Both the position numbers and the translations under genes were made by a program. A stretch of DNA of 64,000 nt, from NCBI RefSeq assembly GCF_000067165.1, contig NC_010162.1, positions 1,240,001 to 1,304,000 of the forward strand, written 5' to 3'. This document shows positions 32,562 through 40,845 of this stretch, one piece after another. The notes under the pieces are model-generated. The model did no database searches and was not told the origin of the DNA. It was given only the letters and a program-made list of their open reading frames with translations. How positions within the stretch are numbered: position 1 is the first letter of the stretch; every line of letters begins with the position of its first letter. This DNA is from Sorangium cellulosum So ce56 (GTDB taxonomy: Bacteria > Myxococcota_A > Polyangia > Polyangiales > Polyangiaceae).

Positions 32562-33223
32562 GCGGGCCCGGCCGTCCCATTTTGCCCCAGTGACCAATTT
32601 TGCCCCAGTTCCGTGACGTGGCGAAATTGAATCGTGGAGGCAAGGCGGACGCCGAGACGCCGAGACGCCGAGACGCCGAGACGCAGGGGACAGAGGAGAC
32701 AGAGGAGACATGAAGAATTTTTGCTCTCTCCTCTTCCCTCGGCGCCCGCGGTGCCCACCATGGCTCTTTTTGTCACGAGATCAGGGGACAGCCTTTTTCG
32801 TCGCGGCGCTGGCTGGTGCGAAAGACGATGATCCGCGCCCCCATTTCATGATATAACCAGACAGCGCTACGGCTGACTGCTGCAAGAATCGCTCGTGACC
32901 GCGCTCGCCCGACTTCGTCCATCGATCGCCCGGCCGGCGACGACCCTCATCCCCCAAGAGGGGTGAGATTCTCCTGGGGGCCAGGGAGCTCGAGGTCGGC
33001 CACGATCCGGGAGGCGAGCGCCTGGTAACGGCACGTCCCATTGTGCCGTCGTGCCGCACGCGCTGGTTGACGAATGACTCCTTCAGCGCTCCGCCTTCGG
33101 GCAAATGGAGCACCGTATCAGCATCGCCCGGTTTGGAAGAAGTATTTTCTAAGTCCACCGCATGCGGCAGCTCGCCGCACGCCGCGGCGCCGCTATGCCG
33201 GCGCCGCAACGAGGAGCTCTCCC
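32562..33223. other. 662-bp gene-free region rich in short repeats
   Basis: No convincing gene. It contains two direct copies of ATTTTGCCCCAGT (32579-32591 and 32597-32609), an 8-bp array, and AT-richer patches unlike the surrounding DNA. The right end should hold the promoter of the lipoprotein gene at 33224. It may be a degraded mobile or phage-like remnant, but no terminal repeats or transposase fragment could be recognised. Confidence 0.5.
32648..32709. repeat. Tandem GACGCCGA (8-bp) array followed by AGAGGAGAC (9-bp) duplicates
   Basis: Four exact GACGCCGA units (32648-32679) and a partial fifth are followed at 32692-32709 by two AGAGGAGAC units. The region is non-coding. Confidence 0.85.
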
Positions 33224-34477
33224 ATGAGAACCGCCTATCTGTCGATCTCTGCCTCTGCGCTCGCATTCGCCTTGATGATCTCCGGCTGCGTGGCGGCACC
33301 CGAGCCGCACGACGACAACGACGAGGCCATCGGCGAGGGCGCGGCGGCGCTCGTCTCCTGCTCGGTGCTCCCCTCCGGCAACATCGTCACGAACGGCAGC
33401 TTCGAATCGCCGGACGTGTGGCCCGGCACGTCGACGATCTACAACAACGGCTCGATCACCGGCTGGCAGGCTGCCTATGGTCAGATCCAGGTCTATGACC
33501 ACTCGAACGGCCAGAACCCGGCGCACGGCGAGCAGCACGTCGAGCTGGACGCCTCGAACTCGAGCGGCATCTATCAGAACCTCACGACCGTCCCGGGAGC
33601 GATCTACCAGCTGCGGTTCGCCTTCGCCGCGCGCCCCAACACGAGCGCGAGCCAGAACGTGCTGGGCGTCGTCTGGGGCGGCCAGCAGGTGGCCACGCTG
33701 ACGACCGCCAGCTCTTCATGGGTCTATTACACCTATACCCTCGTGGCCTCCGGCACGACGACGCGCCTCCAGTTCAACGATCTGGGCCCCTCGAACGGCG
33801 AGGGGACGCTCCTCGATAACGTCACCGTGGTCGCCGCCGATACGGATCAGGACGGGGTGTTCGACTCGTGCGACAACTGCCCGGCGCTGGCCAACCCCTC
33901 CCAGGCCGACGCCGACGCCGACGGCATCGGCGACGCCTGCGAGCCCCCCCCTCCCGCCGAGCCCGTGTGCGTGGTCGTGCAGCGCGGCACCTACGGGAGC
34001 GTGCAGGACGCGCATATCCAGCCCGGCGTCTCGTGGCCGTACGGCGATTACCCGTATGTCGTCATGAACACGTTCCCGGAGGGCGTGCAGCTGGGCGTGC
34101 TGGCCTTCGATCTGTCGTTCATCCCGGCGGGCTCCGACGTCGAATCCGCGACCCTCTCGCTGTCTCACACGTGGAAGGCGAGCGCCAGCACCATCGAGCT
34201 GCACCGCGTGAACGGCCCCTGGCAGGAGTCGACCGTGCACGCCGGCAACTTCCCCGGATACAACCCGGCCGTCGAGGCCTCGATCACCACCGTCGCCCAG
34301 GCGGGCGCCGTCGTGACCGCCAACGTGGCGGCCCTCGTCCAGTCCTGGGTGGATGGTTCCCCGAACCACGGCGTCGCGCTCCACGACGTGAACGGTCGGA
34401 CCGATATCCGATCGAGCGAGCAAACGAACATCGCCTCCCGGCCGAAGCTCGAGGTCTGCTACACGCCGGCCCAGTAG
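33224..34477 (+). CDS. Secreted lipoprotein with DUF642-like, thrombospondin type-3 and DNRLRE-like modules
   Basis: A 417-residue lipoprotein: the signal peptide ends ALMISGC (Cys 22). A carbohydrate-binding-like jelly roll of the DUF642/choice-of-anchor kind follows (NGSFESPDVW, GQNPAHGEQHVELDASNSSG). Next come thrombospondin type-3 calcium repeats (DTDQDGVFDSCDNCP, ADADADGIGDAC), and a C-terminal DNRLRE-like module (VQDAHIQPG, VQSWVDGSPNHGVAL, RPKLEVCY). It is probably exposed on the surface and binds a matrix polysaccharide or other partner. The ATG at 33224 has GAGGAG 7 bases upstream, which fixes the start over a longer frame. It stands alone, flanked by non-coding DNA. Confidence 0.8.
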   Translation: MRTAYLSISASALAFALMISGCVAAPEPHDDNDEAIGEGAAALVSCSVLPSGNIVTNGSFESPDVWPGTSTIYNNGSITGWQAAYGQIQVYDHSNGQNPAHGEQHVELDASNSSGIYQNLTTVPGAIYQLRFAFAARPNTSASQNVLGVVWGGQQVATLTTASSSWVYYTYTLVASGTTTRLQFNDLGPSNGEGTLLDNVTVVAADTDQDGVFDSCDNCPALANPSQADADADGIGDACEPPPPAEPVCVVVQRGTYGSVQDAHIQPGVSWPYGDYPYVVMNTFPEGVQLGVLAFDLSFIPAGSDVESATLSLSHTWKASASTIELHRVNGPWQESTVHAGNFPGYNPAVEASITTVAQAGAVVTANVAALVQSWVDGSPNHGVALHDVNGRTDIRSSEQTNIASRPKLEVCYTPAQ

Positions 34478-34640
34478 CGGGGGGGCTGGCCGAGGTGCGG
34501 GGCACGCCGGGTCACGATCTCCCGGACGTCCCGGGCGATCTCGGGATGTCGCCACGTCGCGCCTCCTTCGTCACCCAGGCCACGCTCGTTTGCCGAGAAC
34601 CTGACGCCGCGCTCCGCCTTTGATAGCAAGCGGAGCCGCG

Positions 34641-35564
34641 GTGATCTCGCGCAGGAAGCTCGTCCTCGGTCTCGCCGGCGCCGCCGGAGCGGCCGCCCTC
34701 TCACGGGCGCTCGCCCCGGGCGCGCCGCGCCAGATCGCGGCGCGGCGCGCCCTCAAGCTCCCGATCGCGCCGAGCGGGTGGCCCTTTCCAGGGGCCCGCG
34801 TCGTCGCCCCCTCCGCCGTCTTTCCGCCGGATTTCGGGGTCCGTCGCATCTACCTCGACGCCGGACATGGCGCCCCCGGCAACACCGGCAACCTCTCCTG
34901 CTTCTGCGTCGACGAGCAGGACTTCACCCTCGCCGCGGCGCGCGCCCTCGCCGAGCGGCTCAACGCCACCGGGCGCTTCGAGGCGCGCGTGGGCAGGGCC
35001 GGCGACCGTCCGTTGCCCTACGCGGAGCGCGTCGAGGACGCCGCCCGGTGGGGCGCCGACGCCTTCGTCAGCCTGCACTCGGACGTGCGCGGCAGGATCG
35101 AGACGTGGTCGCCCGGTCAGGGCCGCCAGTGCCCGCTCAGCCTCGCCGCGCCGGGGTTCGCCGTCCTGTGGTCGGACGAAGGCGATCCGGCCCTCTGCGC
35201 CCTCCGGCTCGCGCTCGCGCGCGGCTTCGCGAGGCGCATGGAAGAAGCAGGCCTGTTGCCCTACGACGGCGCCGCGTACAGCGGCCTGTACGAGCCGGAC
35301 ACCGCCCAGCCCGGCGTCTTCCTCGACCGGCGCCCCCCGGGACAGCGCATCTTCGTGCTGCGCCGCCCTTCCATGCCCTCCATCCTCGTCGAGACCCACC
35401 ACGCGCTCGACGCCCGCGAGGCGACCCGCTGGACCGAGCCCGCCACGCTCGACGCCTTCGCCGCCGCCGCCGCCGCCGCGCTGGCCGATGCGCTCGGCGG
35501 CGCCGGCGCGCCGGCCAGCGCGCTCGGCGGCGACGGAGCGCCGGTCTCCCCGCCGCCCACCTGA
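34641..35564 (+). CDS. N-acetylmuramoyl-L-alanine amidase-like protein with Tat-type signal
   Basis: A 307-residue exported protein. The N-terminus has SRRKLVLGLAGAAGAAAL, a twin-arginine-like signal. The catalytic part resembles Amidase_3: IYLDAGHGAPG (first zinc His), DAFVSLHSD (second His) and SILVETHHALD near the end, matching the ILVETGF-like strand with the catalytic Glu. It should cut the amide between MurNAc and the stem peptide, in the periplasm. GTG at 34641 was chosen because the Tat motif follows directly; a TTG at 34620 is an alternative. The C-terminus has two GGxGAP copies. It is convergent with lon, with 6 bp between them. Confidence 0.75.
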   Translation: MISRRKLVLGLAGAAGAAALSRALAPGAPRQIAARRALKLPIAPSGWPFPGARVVAPSAVFPPDFGVRRIYLDAGHGAPGNTGNLSCFCVDEQDFTLAAARALAERLNATGRFEARVGRAGDRPLPYAERVEDAARWGADAFVSLHSDVRGRIETWSPGQGRQCPLSLAAPGFAVLWSDEGDPALCALRLALARGFARRMEEAGLLPYDGAAYSGLYEPDTAQPGVFLDRRPPGQRIFVLRRPSMPSILVETHHALDAREATRWTEPATLDAFAAAAAAALADALGGAGAPASALGGDGAPVSPPPT

Positions 35565-35570
35565 GGCGCG

Positions 35571-37982
35571 TCAGGACGCCCGCGCGTGCGGCATCTCCTC
35601 GGGCGCCTCCAGGCGGATCGAGCGGAGCCGCAGGCAGCGCGCGAGCGCCTCGTCGAGCGTGTTCACCAGGTAGAACTCGAGCGAGCTCCTCACCTCGGCC
35701 GGCAGATCGTCGAGATCCGCCTCGTTGTCCGCCGGCAGCAGGATCTCGAAGATCCCCGCGCGGTGCGCCCCCAGCACCTTCTCCTTGATCCCCCCGATCG
35801 GCAGCACCGTCCCGCGAAGCGTGATCTCCCCCGTCATCGCGATGTCGCTCCTGACCGGCCTGCCCGACAGGGCGCTCACCAGCGCCACCGCCATCGTCAC
35901 GCCCGCGCTCGGCCCGTCCTTCGGTACCGCCCCCGCCGGAACATGGATGTGAACGTCCCGCCGCTGCAGCCGATCGGACGGCACGCCGAGCTCCGCCGCG
36001 TGAGCGCGCGCATAACTCAGCGCCGCGCGGCCGCTCTCCTTCATGACGTCGCCCAGCTGCCCCGTGAGGACGAAATCGCCCTTGCCGGGCATCACGCTCG
36101 CCTCGACGTGCATGATGTCGCCACCCATCTGCGTGTAATACATGCCGGTCGCGACCCCCGGCTGATCGTACTGGAGCCTCCGCTCAAGGCGCATCCTCGC
36201 GCGGCCGAGCAATTCCTTCACGTCGTCGTCGGCGCCCACCACAGCCCGCTCGATCTCGCCGGCCGCGATCCGGCGCGCGGCCTTCCGCGCCAGCGCGCCG
36301 AGCGTCCGTTCCAGCTGCCGCACGCCCGCCTCGCGCGTGTAGCCGCTGATGATCCCGCCGATCGCCGTGCCCGTCACGCGCAGCTGCTCCTCGCGCAGCC
36401 CGCACTCCTTCCGCTGCCGGGGGAGCAGGTACTTCCGGGCGATCTCGTGCTTCTCCTGCTCCGTGTACCCGGCGAACAGCGCGGGCTCCATCCGGTCGAA
36501 CAGCGGAGGGGGGATCGTCTCGCGGAAGTTCGCGGTGCAGATGAACAGCACCTCGGACAGGTCGAACGGCAGTCCGAGGTAGTGGTCGACGAAGCCGTCG
36601 TTCTGCGCCGGATCCAGCACCTCGAGCAGCGCCGCGCCAGGATCGCCCTGGTAGGAGGCGCCGAGCTTGTCGACCTCGTCGAGGACGATCACCGGGTTCT
36701 TGGAGCCGATCCGCTTGATCCCCTGGAGGATGCGGCCGGGCATCGCGCCCACGTACGTGCGCCGGTGGCCGCGGATGTCCGCCTCGTCGCGCGCACCGCC
36801 CAGCGAGACGCGGACGTACTTGCGCCCGAGCGCCCGCGCGATCGACTCCGCGATGGACGTCTTGCCGGTCCCGGGCGGACCGAGGAAGAGCAGGATCGGC
36901 CCGCGGGAGATCGCGCGGCTCCGCTCGCCCTCGCTCCTGGCCTGCTCCAGGCGCAGCTTCCGGACGGCCAGGAACTCGAGCACCCGGTCCTTCACGTCGC
37001 CCAGGCCGTAGTGATCCTCGTCGAGGATCGCCCGCGCGCGATCGAGATCGACGTGGTCGTCGGTCCGCTGGCTCCAGGGCAGATCCGCCACCCACTCGAG
37101 CCACGTCATGAGGACCTGGGCCTCCGGCGACGTCTCCCGCCCCATGCGCCGCAAGCGCGCGAGATCGCGCCGGGCCTCCTGCAGGATCTCCGCCGGCAGG
37201 TTGGCCCGCTGCAGCTTGTGCTCAAGACGTGCGGCGGCGTTCTCGTCGTCTTCCTCGCCGAGCTCCTTCTGGATCGCGCGCAGTTGCTCGCGCAGGTAGA
37301 TCTCCCGCTGCCGCTCGCCGAGCTCCTCCTCGACGGTCGTCCTGATCTTCTCCTGGGTCTCGACGATGCCGATCTGCCGGTAGAGGTGCAGCGCGAGGCT
37401 GCGCATCCGCTCTTCCGTCGAGAGGATCTCGAGCAGCGCCTGCTTCTCGGGGGTCGGGAGGTCCAGGTAGAAGGCGATGTGGTTCACGAGCTCGGCCGGG
37501 CCGTACATGCTGCCGACGAACTGCTTGAGCACGTCCTCGGGCGCGCCGCGGTGGCGGCCGTACTCGACGGCCCGCTCGCGCACCTCGCGGGAGAGCGCCT
37601 CCAGGGCGCCGTCCTCCTCTGGACGGAGCGGTAGATCGGCGAGCTCGATGACAGGCGCGCGGATCACGCCGTCGACCTCGGTGTAGCGGGGCGCGGCCGC
37701 CCGCCGCTCGCAGTAGAGCACGAGCTGAAGGCCCGACCCGAAGCGCTGCACCTGGGTGATGCGGGCGATCACGCCGATCGAGAAGAGGCCGCTCGCGGTG
37801 GGCTCCTCGGCGGCGTCGCGCTGGGCGACCGCGAAGATGCGCTTGTCTTCTCCCTCGACCCGGAGGGCGGCCTCCACCGCGCGGAGCGTCTTCAGCCGTC
37901 CGACCGTGATGGGCGTCGCTATCCCAGGGAAGAGGACGGTGTCGCGCAACGAGAGCACGGGCAACGATCGGCGCTCGGGCAT
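35571..37982 (-). CDS. lon: ATP-dependent Lon protease
   Basis: An 803-residue cytoplasmic AAA+ protease of normal Lon length. The N-terminal substrate domain starts RRSLPVLSLRDTVLFPG. A central coiled coil (ELGERQREIYLREQLRAIQK) leads to Walker A GPPGTGKTS (near residue 368) and Walker B VIVLDEVDKLG. The protease domain has catalytic S692 in DGPSAGVTMA and the partner Lys near 733 in GGIKEKVLG. The start at 37982 gives the standard N-terminus; ATG at 38006 adds only eight residues. Myxobacteria carry more than one Lon (LonV and LonD in M. xanthus); which one this is cannot be assigned. It is divergent from the alpha/beta hydrolase. Confidence 0.94.
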   Translation of the reverse strand: MPERRSLPVLSLRDTVLFPGIATPITVGRLKTLRAVEAALRVEGEDKRIFAVAQRDAAEEPTASGLFSIGVIARITQVQRFGSGLQLVLYCERRAAAPRYTEVDGVIRAPVIELADLPLRPEEDGALEALSREVRERAVEYGRHRGAPEDVLKQFVGSMYGPAELVNHIAFYLDLPTPEKQALLEILSTEERMRSLALHLYRQIGIVETQEKIRTTVEEELGERQREIYLREQLRAIQKELGEEDDENAAARLEHKLQRANLPAEILQEARRDLARLRRMGRETSPEAQVLMTWLEWVADLPWSQRTDDHVDLDRARAILDEDHYGLGDVKDRVLEFLAVRKLRLEQARSEGERSRAISRGPILLFLGPPGTGKTSIAESIARALGRKYVRVSLGGARDEADIRGHRRTYVGAMPGRILQGIKRIGSKNPVIVLDEVDKLGASYQGDPGAALLEVLDPAQNDGFVDHYLGLPFDLSEVLFICTANFRETIPPPLFDRMEPALFAGYTEQEKHEIARKYLLPRQRKECGLREEQLRVTGTAIGGIISGYTREAGVRQLERTLGALARKAARRIAAGEIERAVVGADDDVKELLGRARMRLERRLQYDQPGVATGMYYTQMGGDIMHVEASVMPGKGDFVLTGQLGDVMKESGRAALSYARAHAAELGVPSDRLQRRDVHIHVPAGAVPKDGPSAGVTMAVALVSALSGRPVRSDIAMTGEITLRGTVLPIGGIKEKVLGAHRAGIFEILLPADNEADLDDLPAEVRSSLEFYLVNTLDEALARCLRLRSIRLEAPEEMPHARAS

Positions 37983-38099
37983 GGCCGGCCTTTGTGCGAA
38001 CCTCATGCCATGAAGGACCGTACCGAAAACTCCTTTCGGCGCGGAAGCATCGAGAATCGTGGTCAGCCGCGCGCGGAGCGGTGGTAGGGTCGGCCGGCG

Positions 38100-39083
38100 A
38101 TGCCCGCGGACACCTTCACGTTTCAGGCGGACGATGGCCGAGAGCTCTTCGTGTACCGCTGGCTCCCGGACGGCGGGGCGCGCGGCGTCGTCCACGTCGC
38201 GCACGGCATGTCGGAGCACGCGGGCCGCTACGCGCGCCTCGCGCAGGCGCTCTGCGCCGACGGGTGGGCCGTCTACGCGAACGACCACCGGGGCCACGGC
38301 GCGACGGCGCGCGGGAGCGACGAGCTCGGCTTCTTCGCGAGCCAGGGCGGCTTCCAGCGGGTCGTCCGCGATCTCGCGCAGCTCATCGCGCGCGCGCGCG
38401 GCGAGCACCCCGGCCTGCCGATCGTCCTCTTCGGCCACAGCATGGGCGCCGCCCTCGCGCAGGAGGTCCTGATCGAGCACGGCGGCTCGATCGACGGCGC
38501 GGTGCTCTCCGGCGCCGCGGGCAAGGCGAACGCGCTCGTGGACGCGGGCCGGCTCGTGGCGCGCGCCGAGCGGCGGCGGCTGGGCGAGCGCGGCAAGAGC
38601 CAGCTCCTCCAGACGATGAGCTTCGACAGCTTCAACAAGCTGTTCGCCCCGACGCGCACGCCCTTCGACTGGCTCTCTCGCGATCGCGCCGAGGTCGACG
38701 TGTACATCGCCGATCCCCGCTGCGGCTTCCCGGCGACGACCTCGCTCTGGGTCGACCTGCTCGACGCGATGGCGGCGCTCGCGCGCCCCGAGCGGCTTTC
38801 GCGCATCCCGAAGGACCTGCCCCTCTACGTCTTCTCCGGCTCCCGCGACCCGGTCGGTGGGTTGCTCAAGGGCGTCACCCAGATGATCGAGGCGTACCGC
38901 GCCGCCGGTCTCCGCAGGGTCGCGCAGCGGTTCTACCCCGGCGGGCGCCACGAGATGCTGAACGAGATCAACCGCGAGGAGGTCGTGCGGGACCTGCTCG
39001 CGTGGCTCGCCGCCGAGGTGGCGGGCGAGGCGAGGGCGCCGGGGAGGCCCGCGCAATCGGGCGCAGGCGCCGCGCCCGGCTGA
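38100..39083 (+). CDS. Monoacylglycerol-lipase-like alpha/beta hydrolase
   Basis: A 327-residue serine hydrolase of the lysophospholipase/monoacylglycerol lipase group. It has the oxyanion-side HVAHGMSEHAGRY, NDHRGHGATA, nucleophile S114 in FGHSMGAAL, the catalytic acid in FSGSRDPVGG, and His in GGRHEMLNE. All parts of the triad are present. No signal peptide is seen, so it is probably cytoplasmic and acts on lipid esters. The Ala/Gly/Pro-rich tail is likely disordered. The NFACT-R gene follows after 14 bp, so both are probably one transcript. Confidence 0.88.
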   Translation: MPADTFTFQADDGRELFVYRWLPDGGARGVVHVAHGMSEHAGRYARLAQALCADGWAVYANDHRGHGATARGSDELGFFASQGGFQRVVRDLAQLIARARGEHPGLPIVLFGHSMGAALAQEVLIEHGGSIDGAVLSGAAGKANALVDAGRLVARAERRRLGERGKSQLLQTMSFDSFNKLFAPTRTPFDWLSRDRAEVDVYIADPRCGFPATTSLWVDLLDAMAALARPERLSRIPKDLPLYVFSGSRDPVGGLLKGVTQMIEAYRAAGLRRVAQRFYPGGRHEMLNEINREEVVRDLLAWLAAEVAGEARAPGRPAQSGAGAAPG

Positions 39084-39097
39084 CGGCGGAGGCCGGC

Positions 39098-39475
39098 ATG
39101 GGCAGCAAGGGGCGGCCGTACCGCACGCTCACCATCGATGGCTTCGAGGTGCTCGTCGGCCGCGGCGACGAGGACAACGACGCGCTCACCTTCGAGATCG
39201 CCGAGCCGCACGATCTCTGGCTTCACGTGGCCGGCGGCACGCCGGGCAGCCACGTGATCGTGCGCAACCCCGAGCGCGTGGAGGTCCCGCGCGAGGTGGT
39301 CGAGCGCGCCGCGGCGGCGGCCGCGTGGTACTCGAAGGCGCGGAGCGCCGCCAAGGTGGAGGTCCACGTCTGCAGGGCCGCGGACGTGAGCAAGCCGCGC
39401 GGCGCGCCCGCCGGGCTCGTTCAGCTCGCGCGGTGGAAGAGCGTGCGCGTGCGGCCGGAGATTCCGGTGCGCTGA
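39098..39475 (+). CDS. Stand-alone NFACT-R (DUF814) domain protein
   Basis: A 125-residue protein consisting only of the NFACT RNA-binding (NFACT-R) domain. It has YRTLTIDGFEVLVGRGDEDN, the family hallmark DLWLHVAGGTPGSHVIV, an AAWYSKARSA helix, and a C-terminal VRVRPEIPVR. Full-length NFACT proteins (RqcH, Tae2) act in ribosome-associated quality control; short NFACT-R proteins occur alone in many Gram-negative bacteria and are thought to bind RNA or ribosomes. The ATG is preceded by GGAGG. The stop codon lies inside the dispersed element also found at 21757-21857. Confidence 0.82.
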   Translation: MGSKGRPYRTLTIDGFEVLVGRGDEDNDALTFEIAEPHDLWLHVAGGTPGSHVIVRNPERVEVPREVVERAAAAAAWYSKARSAAKVEVHVCRAADVSKPRGAPAGLVQLARWKSVRVRPEIPVR

Positions 39476-39478
39476 GCA

Positions 39479-39526
39479 CCGAAAACGCCGATCTGGGCCC
39501 GTCTCCTGTGCGGGTGACCGCCGCTC
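39479..39526. repeat. Second copy of a dispersed 48-bp element
   Basis: It matches 21810-21857 at 47 of 48 bases. The bases just before it, starting GCGCTGAGCACC, also match the reverse complement of the left hairpin arm at 21757-21790. This copy has only one arm and begins at the stop codon of the NFACT-R gene. Confidence 0.85.
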
Positions 39527-39608
39527 TAGCGCCGGGGCGTGGTGCGAGGTCGACAGCGAGGCGCGCAGGGGCGAGCGACGGGCCGGTACGCCGTCGTGGG
39601 GGATCCGC

Positions 39609-40067
39609 TCAGCGCTCGTTCGCGATCACGCACGCTCCGGCCTGGCAGGAGGCGGTGAGGCCGGAACACGGCGCGACCAGACACGCCACCTCGTCTCCCG
39701 GGCACTTGGGCGCGGACGTGCCCGTGGGGACGGCATTGCAGTTGCAGCCTCCACAGTAATTGTCGACGAGGCTGCAGTCGGCGTCGGTCACGCACGGGCG
39801 CTTCGGGGCGGGCACGCACGCGGCCCTCCCCTTCCGTTCTTCGCAGACAAACCCGTCCATACAGCGGACGACAGCGCAGGTGAGGCGGCCGCTCGCGGGC
39901 CCCGCGAGCTCATCCGCCTGCTCGGAGAGGGTCTCCCCCTCGGCGCCATCGAGATCGCCCACGGGCGGGGCGCCGCACGCGGAGAGGAGCGTCGTGAGCG
40001 CCGCGGTCGTCGCGAGCAGCGCGCAAAGGTGCATCTTCATCGAGCGCAGGTTCGTGTCGTGAAACAT
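39609..40067 (-). CDS. Small cysteine-rich lipoprotein
   Basis: A 152-residue lipoprotein of unknown function. The signal peptide ends LTTLLSAC. The mature part has a polar, acidic spacer (DLDGAEGETLSEQADEL), then twelve or more cysteines in pairs (CVTDADCSLVDNYCGGCNC, CLVAPCSGL) that should form disulfides outside the cytoplasm. Similar CxxDxDC-type small lipoproteins are abundant in myxobacteria. The start at 40067 was chosen because GGGAGAAG precedes it; the in-frame ATG at 40040 has none. It is divergent from the small protein at 40278. Confidence 0.72.
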   Translation of the reverse strand: MFHDTNLRSMKMHLCALLATTAALTTLLSACGAPPVGDLDGAEGETLSEQADELAGPASGRLTCAVVRCMDGFVCEERKGRAACVPAPKRPCVTDADCSLVDNYCGGCNCNAVPTGTSAPKCPGDEVACLVAPCSGLTASCQAGACVIANER

Positions 40068-40072
40068 GATGT

Positions 40073-40080
40073 CTTCTCCC
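40073..40080 (-). promoter_or_regulatory. Ribosome site GGGAGAAG of the Cys-rich lipoprotein
   Basis: It lies five bases (eight from its GGGAG core) before ATG 40067 and decides for this start over the internal Met codons. Confidence 0.6.
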
Positions 40081-40277
40081 ATCATTCTGGTGAGGGGCGA
40101 GCCGCCGCTTTCACCCGGGGGGGCCGGGCGCCTCGCCGTCGTCGATAGCGGAGTATGCGCGACGCGCGCCACATCTGACATCACGTGTCTTTTTCTTCTT
40201 CGCGGCGTTTCACCATGGCGGCAATCTGGCAGCGGCAGCTGCTCGCCAGGCGCTCGCGAAACAGCTAGACTGTCGCT

Positions 40278-40634
40278 GTGCAGCTTCGCATCGAAGGGGA
40301 TCGATTGACGCTCACCCTGGAGGGCGCCGAGCGGCTCTGGGCCGTGAGGCTCCGGCCCATCGTGGTGCCCCGCGAGCACGTGGCGCGGGCGGAGGCGGCG
40401 CTGCCGCCCTCCACATGGAAGGAGATCCGCGCGCCCGGGACGGCCCTGCCGGGGGTGATCAAAGCGGGGACCTACTTCACCGCGCACGGCAAGGAGTTCT
40501 GGTACTGGGTGCGGACCCGGAAGGAGCACCCGCTGACCATCGAGCTCGAGGGGGAGTGGTATCGGCGGCTCGTCCTCACCATCGACGACGCTGCCGGCTG
40601 GGCGGAGCGGATCAACGCCTGGGCCAGCGGTTGA
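40278..40634 (+). CDS. Small conserved-looking protein of unknown function
   Basis: A 118-residue soluble protein starting at GTG. It is strand-rich: LRIEGDRLTLTLEGAERLW, then RPIVVPREHVARAE, GVIKAGTYFTAHGKEFWYW, and a C-terminal helix WAERINAWASG. The alternation of strands closed by a helix resembles a PH-like barrel. There is no signal peptide, membrane segment or catalytic motif. Codon use is typical of its neighbours, which supports a real gene. It is not recognised as a named family. Confidence 0.6.
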   Translation: MQLRIEGDRLTLTLEGAERLWAVRLRPIVVPREHVARAEAALPPSTWKEIRAPGTALPGVIKAGTYFTAHGKEFWYWVRTRKEHPLTIELEGEWYRRLVLTIDDAAGWAERINAWASG

Positions 40635-40845
40635 GCCCTCCGGGCTAGAGGGCTGAGGCGGCGCGCCGCCCGCGCGCGGCGGCAGCGCGACGGCGAGCGG
40701 CCCCCTGGTCGCGAAGGCCGATCTCGGGCTCCCAGGATCCGGCGCGGATCGCGGTCCGGGAGCGTCCGTGCGATTTGTGACGGCTGGCGGGGGCGCAGCG
40801 CAACCCGAGGGAGACGAGCTCCTTTCCATCACCCGCAGAGGACCC

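Noticed and set aside
35571..39056. Extension of lon upstream to 39056
   Set aside because: The added 350 residues are antisense of the alpha/beta hydrolase and not Lon-like; the standard Lon N-terminus begins near 37982.
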